From NCBI RefSeq assembly GCF_051622035.1, contig NC_135358.1:8597001-8661000 (forward strand): a stretch of 64,000 bases of DNA, given 5' to 3'. The DNA comes from Arctopsyche grandis. Its lineage: Eukaryota > Arthropoda > Insecta > Trichoptera > Hydropsychidae. Position 1 is the stretch's first letter, and each line of letters opens with the position of its first letter. Below, one piece after another: positions 55,945 through 64,000 of the stretch. The position numbers and the translations under genes were made by a program. The notes beneath the pieces were generated by a model. That model did not search any database and was not told where the DNA came from. It saw nothing but the letters and a program-made list of their open reading frames with translations.

Positions 55945-56240
55945 ATTTTTACATTAAACACGACATCCACAAAGCATTTATGGAGAAATTTGCGGCAGTT
56001 ATACATACCAGCGAAAAATCGAGATGCTGAATAGCTCAAATTTTTGCGAGGGAGATGGACAGAGATGCCAATTTTGCAGGAATCGTTCAGTGAAAATCAG
56101 ATAAATTGGCGAACTCTGATAGGAAACGATCGACCTGGAGTAATAAACCATAGTCTGGCCAGCAGCAACCAGTGGAATCGAACCCGTGACTACTTTTTCG
56201 AAAACATTATATGCTAATCTACATATGTTGCTGGTTTAAA
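55945..56240 (-). mobile_element. tRNA-derived SINE, reverse copy
   Basis: Minus-strand head with CACGGGTTCGATTCCACTGG and body (GGTCGATCGTTTCCTATCAG, CAATTTATCTGATTTTCACT) match the other copies; the distal tail is truncated. Confidence 0.68.
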
Positions 56241-56244
56241 GCGT

Positions 56245-56980
56245 TAAGCGAGTTTCATTCAGTCATTAGCCTGTATCACGTATCCCTTTCAAGAATTGAA
56301 TCCTTAATGTATATTTTCGGTCGACACTGACCACGATGAATCTGACAGGTTCATAAAATTCATTTTATCAATGAACTTCCCGATTTTAGCTCTTCGATGT
56401 GGAATACTCATATACTGATACATACTTAAAGATTGAAATGTTTCAGATAGGCTTGAGCGTCTGCTTGCAATTTTCGCGATTTGATAACTGTTTACGTTGT
56501 TGTCAACTGGTCTACGCGTTAAACAGGTTTTTCTTGCGTCGGAGCGCATAATTAGTACATATCGAACATGCCTTAAATGTCGAAGGTATTCGAATATCGT
56601 TTTTCTGAATTTTTCATCATTGATTCCAGTTCACTAACGCAGTTAAGGCAGCTCTCCTCGGCAAAAATCTAGACGCGTCGAACAATAGTGAGTAGATAAG
56701 TGCGAATAATCTAGTAATAACTGATTATTAAAAATCTATAATTCCAGTTCTATTGAATTAAATTTGAACACATTATCTGAAAACGCTCGAAGGTTATCGT
56801 CATTAATTCGTTGATAGAGAACGGTTTTTGAAATTCTAGTTAATTAATACAGATCGTTCATCATGCTATTGTATTATTGTACCACCGAAATAAAAGCTTT
56901 TAAAAATGTATTGGATACTGCAAAATTAATAATGGTTTAAAAAAGCAAAATTTGCATCTACATATGTTCATGTTAACATA
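56245..56980. other. Intergenic DNA, nothing assigned
   Basis: Mixed AT-rich sequence with an 81-codon minus-strand frame (56304-56549) of ordinary composition but no recognisable domain, and no start or splice context that would make it convincing. Confidence 0.3.
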
Positions 56981-56984
56981 ATTG

Positions 56985-57320
56985 CTTTTTTTACTTTATC
57001 TATATATGTATGTATGTATGTACGTAGTAACAATAGATGAAGCTTTGTGATCATGAAAAAATTCCAACTCGAGATGTTGATTGATTCGAACTATAATCGG
57101 TCATTGATCACGTTTTCATGTTCTATAAAAAATGTGTGTGGGTCTGTGTACATATTTTGGGGATTTCTGGAACACCGTTCGTCCTATCGAACTGAAATTT
57201 AGTATCGGTTACTTAAATTTTTATCGATACGACGTAAATTTTTGTCAAATTTTTAAATTGCTAAGACCGGAAGTGGTACCTCCCCTTATACATATGTAGG
57301 TGTCCTCTTTTTTTTCACAA
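56985..57320 (-). repeat. Interspersed repeat, inverse copy of the 21.84-22.44 kb family
   Basis: Shares gtacgtagtaacaatagatg, a cgaactgaaatttagtatcg block and the end around aggtgtcctcttttttt with 22130-22440 in reverse. Class unknown. Confidence 0.55.
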
Positions 57321-57402
57321 TTCACAATTTGAAATTTATTTATTTATTTATTTACTTATTAAAATATATGGGAAGGCGGCCCACAGCCGATAGGCCCATG
57401 GG

Positions 57403-57474
57403 GATCGGCTTAGTATGGATGATCGGCTTAGTATGGATGATCGGCTTAGTATGGATGATCGGCTTAGTATGGAT
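57403..57474 (+). repeat. 18-bp tandem repeat, four units
   Basis: Exact tandem copies of GATCGGCTTAGTATGGAT, preceded by GGGAAGGCGGCCCACAGCCG. Probably a mobile-element tail or minisatellite; the class is unknown. Confidence 0.9.
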
Positions 57475-57992
57475 GATCAGATAAAACAATAATACTCATA
57501 GCATTAATATGATAAAAGACAAAAAAAATCACTATATAAGATATGACATGAGAGAATACCAAAGTATGCAAAGAAAAAAAAAGATAAAAGATAAAAAAAA
57601 AATACCTTGAACAGTAACATATTAAATAGAAGAAATCAAAAATATATAAAAGATATTGGGAAAGAAGAATTACAAAAAATTTAAATAAAATCGCTTGAAA
57701 ACAAATGAAATTTTTTTCATGTTATATTTTTTCACAAATACGTTTTTATGCGTTTTCATTTTTATTTTAGGCATATGCTATCTCTTTCTCACGTATTTTT
57801 GTCATTGTCTGTTTGAAATTTAATTGTGCGTGCTCTTTGTTTCTCATATCAAGTCAAGTAAAATTATTTTATCATAGTTTACCTTATAGAAGTCGAACCT
57901 TTCCAGAGAATATCCTATTATATGTTGAATAAAACGGCACCAAAACTAGTCTAACTGCTCTCAACTGTCAAAGGGATAGACAGAATCTTATA

Positions 57993-58396
57993 TCTATCAA
58001 TGTACATATATATAAAAATCAATGTTTGTCTGTGGCGTATGCGTTCCTATACCATTCAACCGATTGCGATGAAACTTACAGGAGTTATTGCGTGTATGTT
58101 CGCGATGGTTTTTGTAAAAAAATGGCCCAAAAACGGGAACGGAAAAGGGAAAAACGGCAATGCAACGCAATAATTTCAAATGTTTTCGCGTGTCCACCTA
58201 CGTTGTTAGGGTAAAATAAACAAACAATTGAATAATTTCAAATGTGTTTTTCCGACAAATTATCATTACTTTAATTTAATTTGATTATTAAGTATTAATT
58301 TGAAACTGAAACATTCATTTATCGAAACACATCGATCAACGGGAACGGGAATTGCATGCGTTATTGTGGCATTGCAACGTATGAAGGGTTCAGCTT
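57993..58396 (+). mobile_element. Non-autonomous Helitron, 3' end decayed
   Basis: TC start (TCTATCAATGTACATATATA), then AAAAATCAATGTTTGTCTGT and the conserved 'ACCATTCAACCGATTGCGAT' leader. The end AAGGGTTCAGCTTT corresponds to CCGGGTTCAGCTAG of 28290-28568, with the CTAG terminus mutated. GGGAACGGGAATTGCATGCG is shared with that copy. Confidence 0.6.
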
Positions 58397-58399
58397 TAA

Positions 58400-58574
58400 T
58401 GTATGTACATATATAACACCAAAACTACGTCCGTAATTCGTTCCAGATTTGTCGGTCTTTAAATAATATTAATCTTTTTCAATTCAAATAAATTTAATAA
58501 AAAAACAAATGAAGATTGTTTCATAATTTTCATTTCATTTCCATTTACCGAGCGGAGCCGGGTGGCACCACTAG
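58400..58574 (+). mobile_element. Helitron 3'-end fragment
   Basis: The last 50 bp (CATTTCCATTTACCGAGCGG then AGCCGGGTGGCACCACTAG, followed by T) match the 3' end of the reverse Helitron at 40450-40520. The 5' part is missing or hidden in the preceding Helitron. Confidence 0.6.
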
Positions 58575-58729
58575 TCTTTTATATCTTCTATCTAATCTAT
58601 AATTTGGAAAGAGACTTTGTATGTAAATATCCTTGGTCGTCGTCCGTAGATCGGTGATCATCGAACACGTGATTCGTTTTTTTTTTTTTCGATCCATGGG
58701 CGCCGATTTGTTTTTTTCGATTCAATGGA

Positions 58730-59165
58730 TTCACCCCCGCGGGGGCGCAAGGCGAGTAGCTTCATGGGGCCCCGCCAGGGGCGCCACAAGGGGCGCAGCC
58801 CCGTGGGGCCCCAGCCTCATGGGGCGCAGCCCCATGGGGCTCAAAAGGGGGCGCCACAAGGGGCGCAGCCCCGTGGGGCCCCGGGGGGGCCCAGCCTCAT
58901 GGGGCGCAGCCCCATGGGGCTCAAAAGGGGGCGCCACATGGGGCGCAGCCCCGTGGGGCCCCGAAGGGGGCCCGGGGGGCCCAGCCTCATGGGGCGCAGC
59001 CCCATGGGGCTCAAAAGGGGGCGCCACAAGGGGCGCAGCCCCGTGGGGCCCCGAATGGGGGCCCGGGGGGCCCAGCCTCATGGGGCTCAAAAGGGGGCGC
59101 CACAAGGGGCGCAGCCCCGTGGGGCCCCGAAGGGGGCCCGGGGGGCCCAGCCTCATGGGGCGCAA
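58730..59165 (+). repeat. GC-rich minisatellite array 1 (GGGGCGCAGCCCC type)
   Basis: Tandem units of roughly 60-110 bp assembled from GGGGCGCAGCCCCATGGGGC, CTCAAAAGGGGGCGCCACA and GGGGCCCCGAAGGGGGCCC, nearly all palindromic. A related shorter array recurs at about 59735-59935. Confidence 0.9.
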
Positions 59166-60495
59166 GCCCTAATAGGCATTAACTAAGGGGGGCGAAGCCC
59201 TAGACGGCAATTAATCATGGGGGCGCGGAGGGGCGAAGCCCTAAAAGGCAACTGATCATGGGGGCGAAGCCTTAGACGGCAGTTAATCATGGGGGCGCGG
59301 AGGGGCGAAGCCCTAAAAGGCATTAGCTAAGGGGGGCGAAGCCCTAAACGGCAATTAATCTTGGGGGCGCGGGGGGCGAAGCCCTAAAAGGCATTAACTA
59401 AGGGGGGCGAAGCCCTAGACGGCTTTGAATCATGGGGGCGCGGAGGGGCGAAGCCCTAAAAGGCAACTGATCATGGGGGCGAAGCCCTAAACGGCAATTG
59501 CTCATGGGGCGTGGAGGGGCGAAGCCCTAGAAGGCAAAGGCTCAGGGGGGTGCCGAGGGCGAAGCCCTAGAAGGCAAAAAAAAAAAATGATTTTTTTTTT
59601 ATTTTTTAAAAAATTTTTTTTGATTTTTTTTTTGATTTTTTTTTTGATTTTTTTTTAATTTTTTTTTTAATTTTTTTTTAAAATTTTTTTTTAAAATTTT
59701 AAAATTTTTTAATTTTTTTTAATTAATTTTTTTTCATGAGGGCGCAGCCTCATGGGGCGCAGCCCCATGGGGCTCAAAAGGGGGCGCAGCTTTATGGGGC
59801 ACAGCCTTATCGGCCGCAGCCTTATGGGGCGCAGCCTTATGGGGCGCTGTCTTATGGGGCGCAGCCTTAGGGGCGCAGTCTTATGGGGCGCAGCCTTAGG
59901 GGCGCAGTCTTATGGGGCGCCGCCCTAGGGGCGGAGGGGCGAAGCCCTAAAAGGCATTAACTAAGGGGGGCGAAGCCCTAAACGGCAATTAATCTTGGGG
60001 GCGCGGGGGGCGAAGCCCTAAAAGGCATTAACTAAGGGGGGCGAAGCCCTAGACGGCATTTAATCATGGGGGTGCGGAGGGGCGAAGCCCTAAAAGGCAT
60101 TAACTAAGGGGGGCGAAGCCCTAAACGGCAATTAATCTTGGGGGCGCGGGGGGCGAAGCCCTAAAAGGCATTAACTAAGGGGGGCGAAGCCCTAGACGGC
60201 TTTGAATCATGGGGGTGCGGAGGGGCGAAGCCCTAAAAGGCATTAACTAAGGGGGGCGAAGCCCTAAACGGCAATTAATCTTGGGGGCGCGGGGGGCGAA
60301 GCCCTAAAAGGCATTAACTAAGGGGGGCGAAGCCCTAGACGGCTTTGAATCATGGGGGCGCGGAGGGGCGAAGCCCTAAAAGGCAACTGATCATGGGGGC
60401 GAAGCCCTAAACGGCAATTGCTCATGGGGCGTGGAGGGGCGAAGCCCTAGAAGGCAAAGGCTCAGGGGGGTGCCGAGGGCGAAGCCCTAGAAGGC
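59166..60495 (+). repeat. Minisatellite array 2 (GGGCGAAGCCC type), duplicated with A/T tracts
   Basis: Units of about 35-70 bp with GGGGGGCGAAGCCCTA, AAAGGCATTAACTAAGG, or ACGGCAATTAATC. Two blocks (59166-59575 and 59930-60495) end in the same order of units (CTCATGGGGCGTGGAGGGGC then GGTGCCGAGGGCGAAGCC) and each is followed by an A/T homopolymer tract (59576-59735, 60496-60640), so the array plus tract was duplicated as a unit. Confidence 0.9.
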
Positions 60496-60954
60496 AAAAA
60501 AAAAATTTGATTTTTTTTTGATTTTTTTAAATTTTTTTTTTGATTTTTTTTTTGATTTTTTTTTTGATTTTTTTTTTATTTTTTTTTTATTTTTTTTTTT
60601 ATTTTTTTTTTAAATTTTTAAATTTTTTTTTTTTTTAATTAAATTAGCTTAGTCATGTTTAAGCGGTTTATATTATAAACACTGAGCGAAGCCGGGTAAT
60701 ACAGCTAGTAATATATATATATACATACATTTATAGACGTTTCGTTTTACATGTGTATAATGACGCAAAGTACCTACAGAACTAAGCGAAAATACTTTCA
60801 TTTATTTTCTCATATCTTTTTATATAATTAAGAAAATTTTGACGCAAAGATTAACCTAATTTCCAGAAGTTGATTATGTAGTTATTCGTTATATTCTTAA
60901 AACTAGCGTTCATTATATTATAACGAAAAACGAGAAATTTCTGATGCATGGCAT

Positions 60955-62045
60955 TTAGTGGATTTTGTATTGATAAACGGCAGAAAGTGCAGAATAGAGC
61001 GATGCGTGCAACTTTGAATGTGAGGAAACGTAAGAATGTTAGATGAATTGAAATGGTAGGATTTTAGAAATAGTCTTAAATAAAGTTCTTTCTAAAATTT
61101 GTATATAAGCTAGATAAGAATCTATTACCCAAATATTTTAATAACCATATCATAGAACATAGTAAGGAATAGAGATATACATAATTATAAAACTAGAAAT
61201 AGGAATAAATTAATTATAGGTAGAGTTAAGAAAGCAAAAACTAGAGGAGGTGTTTTCCACAGAGGTGTTCGAATATACATACAATGCCCTTCGTGAGATC
61301 ATTAGAGGTGCTAGTAACATTGGTGCTTTCTTGAGGGGTGTCAATGGATACCTCTGTGGAAGATGACGTTATTATATCATCATCATCATCATCATCATTT
61401 ACAGCCACTCGCCATCCACTGCTGGATAAAGGCCTCTCCAACACGCTTCCACCCGTCTCTGTTTTGCGCAACACTCATCCATCTCACCCCGCACATTTTC
61501 CTAATTTCGTTCACCCATCTTCCTTGCGGTCTTCCTTTTACCCTTTTGCATTCTCTCGGGTACCATTCAAGCACTTCTTTTGTCCACCTTTCGTCCATCC
61601 TCTAGCTACGTGACCCGCCCATTGCCATTTCAATCTCTTCACTCTATCCACTATGTCCACTACTCTTGTCATACTTCTCACCCACGTGTTCCGCTTTCTG
61701 TCTTTCCTCGTTATGCCAAGCATACAGCGCTCCATACTTCTTTGAGTGCATTGGATTTTATGTAGCATCTTGGTGTTCAGTGTCCAAGTTTCACATCCAT
61801 ACGTCATCACTGGCAAAACGCATTGATCAAAGATCTTTTTCTTCAGGCAGAGTGGCATTTCACGTTATTATATATGTATGTAGGTTTAATAAAATGCTAT
61901 GTTTGGAATTATATTATATTATTTTAGGGTTACTAATTATAGTTTTGTTATATTATACTTGTTAGTTTTAGTTTAAAATTGTTAATTGTGAAATAATTCA
62001 TAAGCAATTTGCTATTTAATAATAATAAATAAAATAAAAATAAAA
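60955..62045 (+). mobile_element. LINE 3' end (CR1/L2/Jockey-like), split by an RTE fragment
   Basis: A decayed plus-strand frame has QKVQNRAMRATLNVRKRKNV, then LLPKYFNNHI, then FLRGVNGYL near 61350, the typical C-terminus of CR1/L2/Jockey-type reverse transcriptases ('LQNRAMR.IL', 'LP.Y', 'FK...'). It is followed, after the RTE insertion, by an AT-rich 3'UTR ending in an AATAAATAAAATAAAA tail near 62045. Several stops. Confidence 0.6.
61378..61861 (-). mobile_element. 5'-truncated RTE LINE, copy 3, with 12-bp TSD
   Basis: Minus-strand 3' end of the same RTE as 1502-4460 (MPLCLKKKIFDQCVLPVMTYG onwards), with one frameshift near 61600, ending in the ATG-type trinucleotide tail. ACGTTATTATAT is duplicated exactly at 61366-61377 and 61862-61873. 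It inserted into the 3'UTR of another LINE. Confidence 0.9.
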
Positions 62046-62159
62046 TGGCAGGTCTCAAATCTCAAATGTGTCTTCTAAAATTAAAACGTATCATTCTTTC
62101 CTTTGCGTCTCGGAGACTCATTATGGCTGGAGTGCGAATATAGTTTTTGAGTTTTAAAA

Positions 62160-62475
62160 AAATATGGAACGTCATCGTGTCACGGATACGACATCTAAAC
62201 GAGGACGATACAGTGTATGTGTGTGTCTGTCATGGGGTCAATTGTCGCGCCAATCGTTGCCGGTGTTCAATCTATGGCGCGCGTCACTCGCAATTAGCGA
62301 TAAATTGTCGCATCGTAAATCAATCACAAGCGCATTTAAAACGCATTGTGCGTCTCGGTCGTTTTGGCGCCAAAATTTGCAACAGTCGGTGCGTGCGCAC
62401 CACACAACGATCCCAACGCGTCTGACATAATTAGAGATTCGACCGCGAGCGGCACTAGTGTCTGCCATCGGCCTA
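62160..62475 (+). other. CpG-rich segment, no gene assigned
   Basis: A locally GC- and CpG-rich segment with an 88-codon plus-strand frame from ATG 62164 and overlapping frames on the other strand. No domain is recognised, and the overlapping frames suggest a compositional effect. Could be a promoter or an old transposon end. Confidence 0.25.
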
Positions 62476-62537
62476 TTCGTTGGTAGTTGATGTGGCGCGA
62501 AATTTTAAATTGCGTTTCTTACCTTCAAACTAAATAT

Positions 62538-62922
62538 CAATGGCGTGTCGTGAAATTCAGTGAAATCAATGGTGTGTCGGAGCGGGATATTCTAAGCCCG
62601 CTTTAAAGGTCAAGGAATTTGACCCTTAAAGCCCTCAACATGAGGCCACCACCCCCCCAACGAATACAGTCTAAGAGACCCTTTCGTCGGAGAACGAGAC
62701 GGTTGTTCATGAATATCGCACAAGAACAACCGCACATCACTGTTCTAATAAAAAAACCACACTGTACATAACCAAGTACAAAATAAACAACAACGCATGA
62801 ACACATAAAGCGCGCATGCGTTAGGATATAAGGAGAACAGCCTGTTCCCCTTTTATCCTACTCGCACACACGTAAGTAAGGCTGTGTGACAAAAACAGAG
62901 AGAATTTCACCGCACGCCACTG
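62538..62922. mobile_element. hAT-type MITE, 385 bp, with perfect 8-bp TSD
   Basis: CAATGGCGTGTCGTGAAATTC at the left and GAATTTCACCGCACGCCACTG at the right, flanked by CTAAATAT (62530-62537, 62923-62930). A similar terminus, CAGTGGCGTGCGATAAAACT, stands alone at 15363, the mark of another copy in METTL25 intron 3. Confidence 0.82.
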
Positions 62923-62939
62923 CTAAATATATCTATAGT

Positions 62940-63835
62940 CGAATGATTGTATATCTATGTATATACATATAAATAAAAAAATTGAATGTCTGTTTGTCTC
63001 GTATAGGCTCCTAAAGCAGGGATCTGGAGCAACCACTTCTGGAGCGACACCTAAGTACTTGCTCCAACTCCGCTCGGTGCTCCGATTAATTTTATTAGGA
63101 ATCATCTTTATTTATTTAATTTATTAATTTTATTCATATACATATGATAAAAAATGATAAAAGTTTATTTATAGACAATTTATTTATTATTAAAATATTT
63201 AATATTTATAATTAATATATTGTTGCGTAGGGGTGGGTGGAGGATCCAATTAAAAGCCCAAAGTCGCTTCACAGCATTTATTGGTGATTAAGGAGCTAGT
63301 GCTCCGTCCAGAATGTCTTGATATGGTCTAAGTACCTCTTTATAAAGGACAGGTCGCTCAGGGCATCTTCCTCGACACGTTTGTTTACCTATTCTTATAG
63401 TCTCGCGCAGTCAGTTCTGAGAGTTCTAGCGGGAAGTGGCTGAGTGCCGGTACCGACCGCTAAGTGCATTCGGGGGTCTCCATTGTTAGCCGACAGCACT
63501 TAAGCCTGGGGATAATCCTTGAAAACCAATTATAACGGCGGCTCCTTTTAGCATATGCTACAATATACATATATCATGAAAATACATACATATTAAATAC
63601 AAATAATATAACCAAACTACATAAAGCGCTACATGTCAAATGATTCCATGATAATAAACCATCAAATATTGAATTTATCATAAATTGAAAAACAATTTTT
63701 TAAATTCTGAAAGAAATGCTAATATTATATATAAAAACAAAATATCGGAGCAGTGGAGCACTACAAAATTTCGTGCTCCGGCTCCGCACCTACTCCGTGC
63801 TAAAACTCGTTGCTCGTTGCAAAGCTTTTGATTAA
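62940..63835. mobile_element. Helitron 5' scrap and a 'GCTCCG'-rich repeat split by a solo LTR
   Basis: AAAAAATTGAATGTCTGTTTGTCTCG...AGGCTCCTAAA is a Helitron leader cut off at about 63017. It is followed by GCAGGGATCTGGAGCAACCA and GGTGCTCCGA, with related GCTCCGGCTCCGCACC sequence at about 63775-63800, so an element, probably hAT-like, is interrupted by the LTR. Right boundary not found. Confidence 0.4.
63223..63562 (+). repeat. Solo LTR, same family as 17852-18249
   Basis: 340 bp, TGTTGCGTAGGGGTGGGTGG to CATATGCTACA, flanked by ATAT on both sides (63219-63222, 63563-63566). The first 100 bp align closely with the minus-strand LTR in the hAT element; the middle differs. TG...CA ends and 4-bp duplication are consistent with Ty3/Gypsy. 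No internal sequence remains. Confidence 0.82.
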
Positions 63836-64000
63836 AAATTAAAAAAAAATTGAAGCGAACGTAAAAACAATAAATTATACACAATAATATTAATTTACAA
63901 CTTATATTTAAGATAATTAAAAATAATAATAGCTTAAGTCTATTTTTAAGTGTGTAATTATTTATTTTCGAAACGTGTTAACAGAGCGAAAACTGACCGT

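Larger units (their letters stand above)
58591..60708 (+). mobile_element. 2.1-kb Helitron filled with G/C-rich minisatellites
   Basis: Starts TCTAATCTATAATTTGG after A and ends ACTGAGCGAAGCCGGGTAATACAGCTAG before T. Both ends match the 131-bp Helitron at 21278-21408, so this is the same family with a large insert. The 5' end continues GAGACTTTGTATGTAAATAT, CCTTGGTCGTCGTCC. The insert is entirely repetitive: two kinds of GC-rich array alternating with A/T homopolymer tracts. No Rep/helicase is encoded. Long frames here are repeat artefacts. Confidence 0.85.

Noticed and set aside
58633-59186. Long open frames (up to about 179 codons) across the GC-rich array, both strands
   Set aside because: They are translations of tandem repeats inside a Helitron with no non-repeat sequence.
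58730-60495. CRISPR-like repeat array
   Set aside because: Unit lengths vary, there are no unique spacers, and it lies in an animal Helitron; it is a minisatellite.

Overview
The window is AT-rich nuclear DNA from an insect. This rests on four things: intron-containing genes with animal homologues, an arthropod RYamide neuropeptide gene, Helitrons with the TC...CTAG ends and GCGAAGCCGGG 3' hairpins common in insect genomes, and dense RTE, hAT and tRNA-SINE content. The insect order cannot be fixed from the sequence alone.

Four conserved host genes can be supported. PITRM1 (mitochondrial presequence protease, 8679-11789, +) is an intact single coding exon. About 500 bp downstream on the same strand is a METTL25/METTL25B-type methyltransferase (12290-19796, four coding exons), whose introns 1 and 3 are full of transposons. 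A convergent gene at 21510-23449 (-) encodes an RYamide neuropeptide precursor with two SRYG amidation sites. ADAT3 (53043-54251, +) is the non-catalytic subunit of the tRNA A34 deaminase, again one coding exon, with a candidate GC-rich noncoding first exon about 1.8 kb upstream. These genes do not form a pathway: they cover mitochondrial peptide clearance, a predicted methyltransferase, neuropeptide signalling and tRNA wobble editing.

The rest is mostly a layered transposon landscape. 1-6100: a TTAA-flanked element carrying a nearly complete RTE-type LINE, then nested MITEs. 6187-7974: a hAT relic split by a very young terminal-repeat retrotransposon in miniature (TRIM, LTRs differing at one base). 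12.9-18.5 kb: METTL25 introns with a long-TIR element, two MITEs of a family with 9-bp target duplications, SINEs, and a hAT derivative that itself contains a solo LTR. 24-39 kb: tRNA-derived SINEs, a second copy of the same hAT family, small Helitrons, and two TATA/Inr-like minus-strand promoters that could serve the RYamide gene. 40-51 kb: a reverse Helitron, mariner-like MITEs, four hAT relics and an RTE tail next to a long (TA)n tract. 54.6-64 kb: a Harbinger-like MITE, Helitrons, a 2.1-kb Helitron filled with G/C-rich minisatellites built on GGGCGAAGCCC, a LINE 3' end split by an RTE fragment, a hAT MITE and a second solo LTR.

The most notable points are the RYamide gene, the Helitron whose internal satellite repeats the core of its own 3' terminal hairpin, the MITE family with 9-bp target duplications, the near-identical-LTR TRIM, and the multi-level nesting that gives a relative insertion order. 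Boundaries were read by eye from terminal inverted repeats (TIRs) and target-site duplications (TSDs); no database search was possible.
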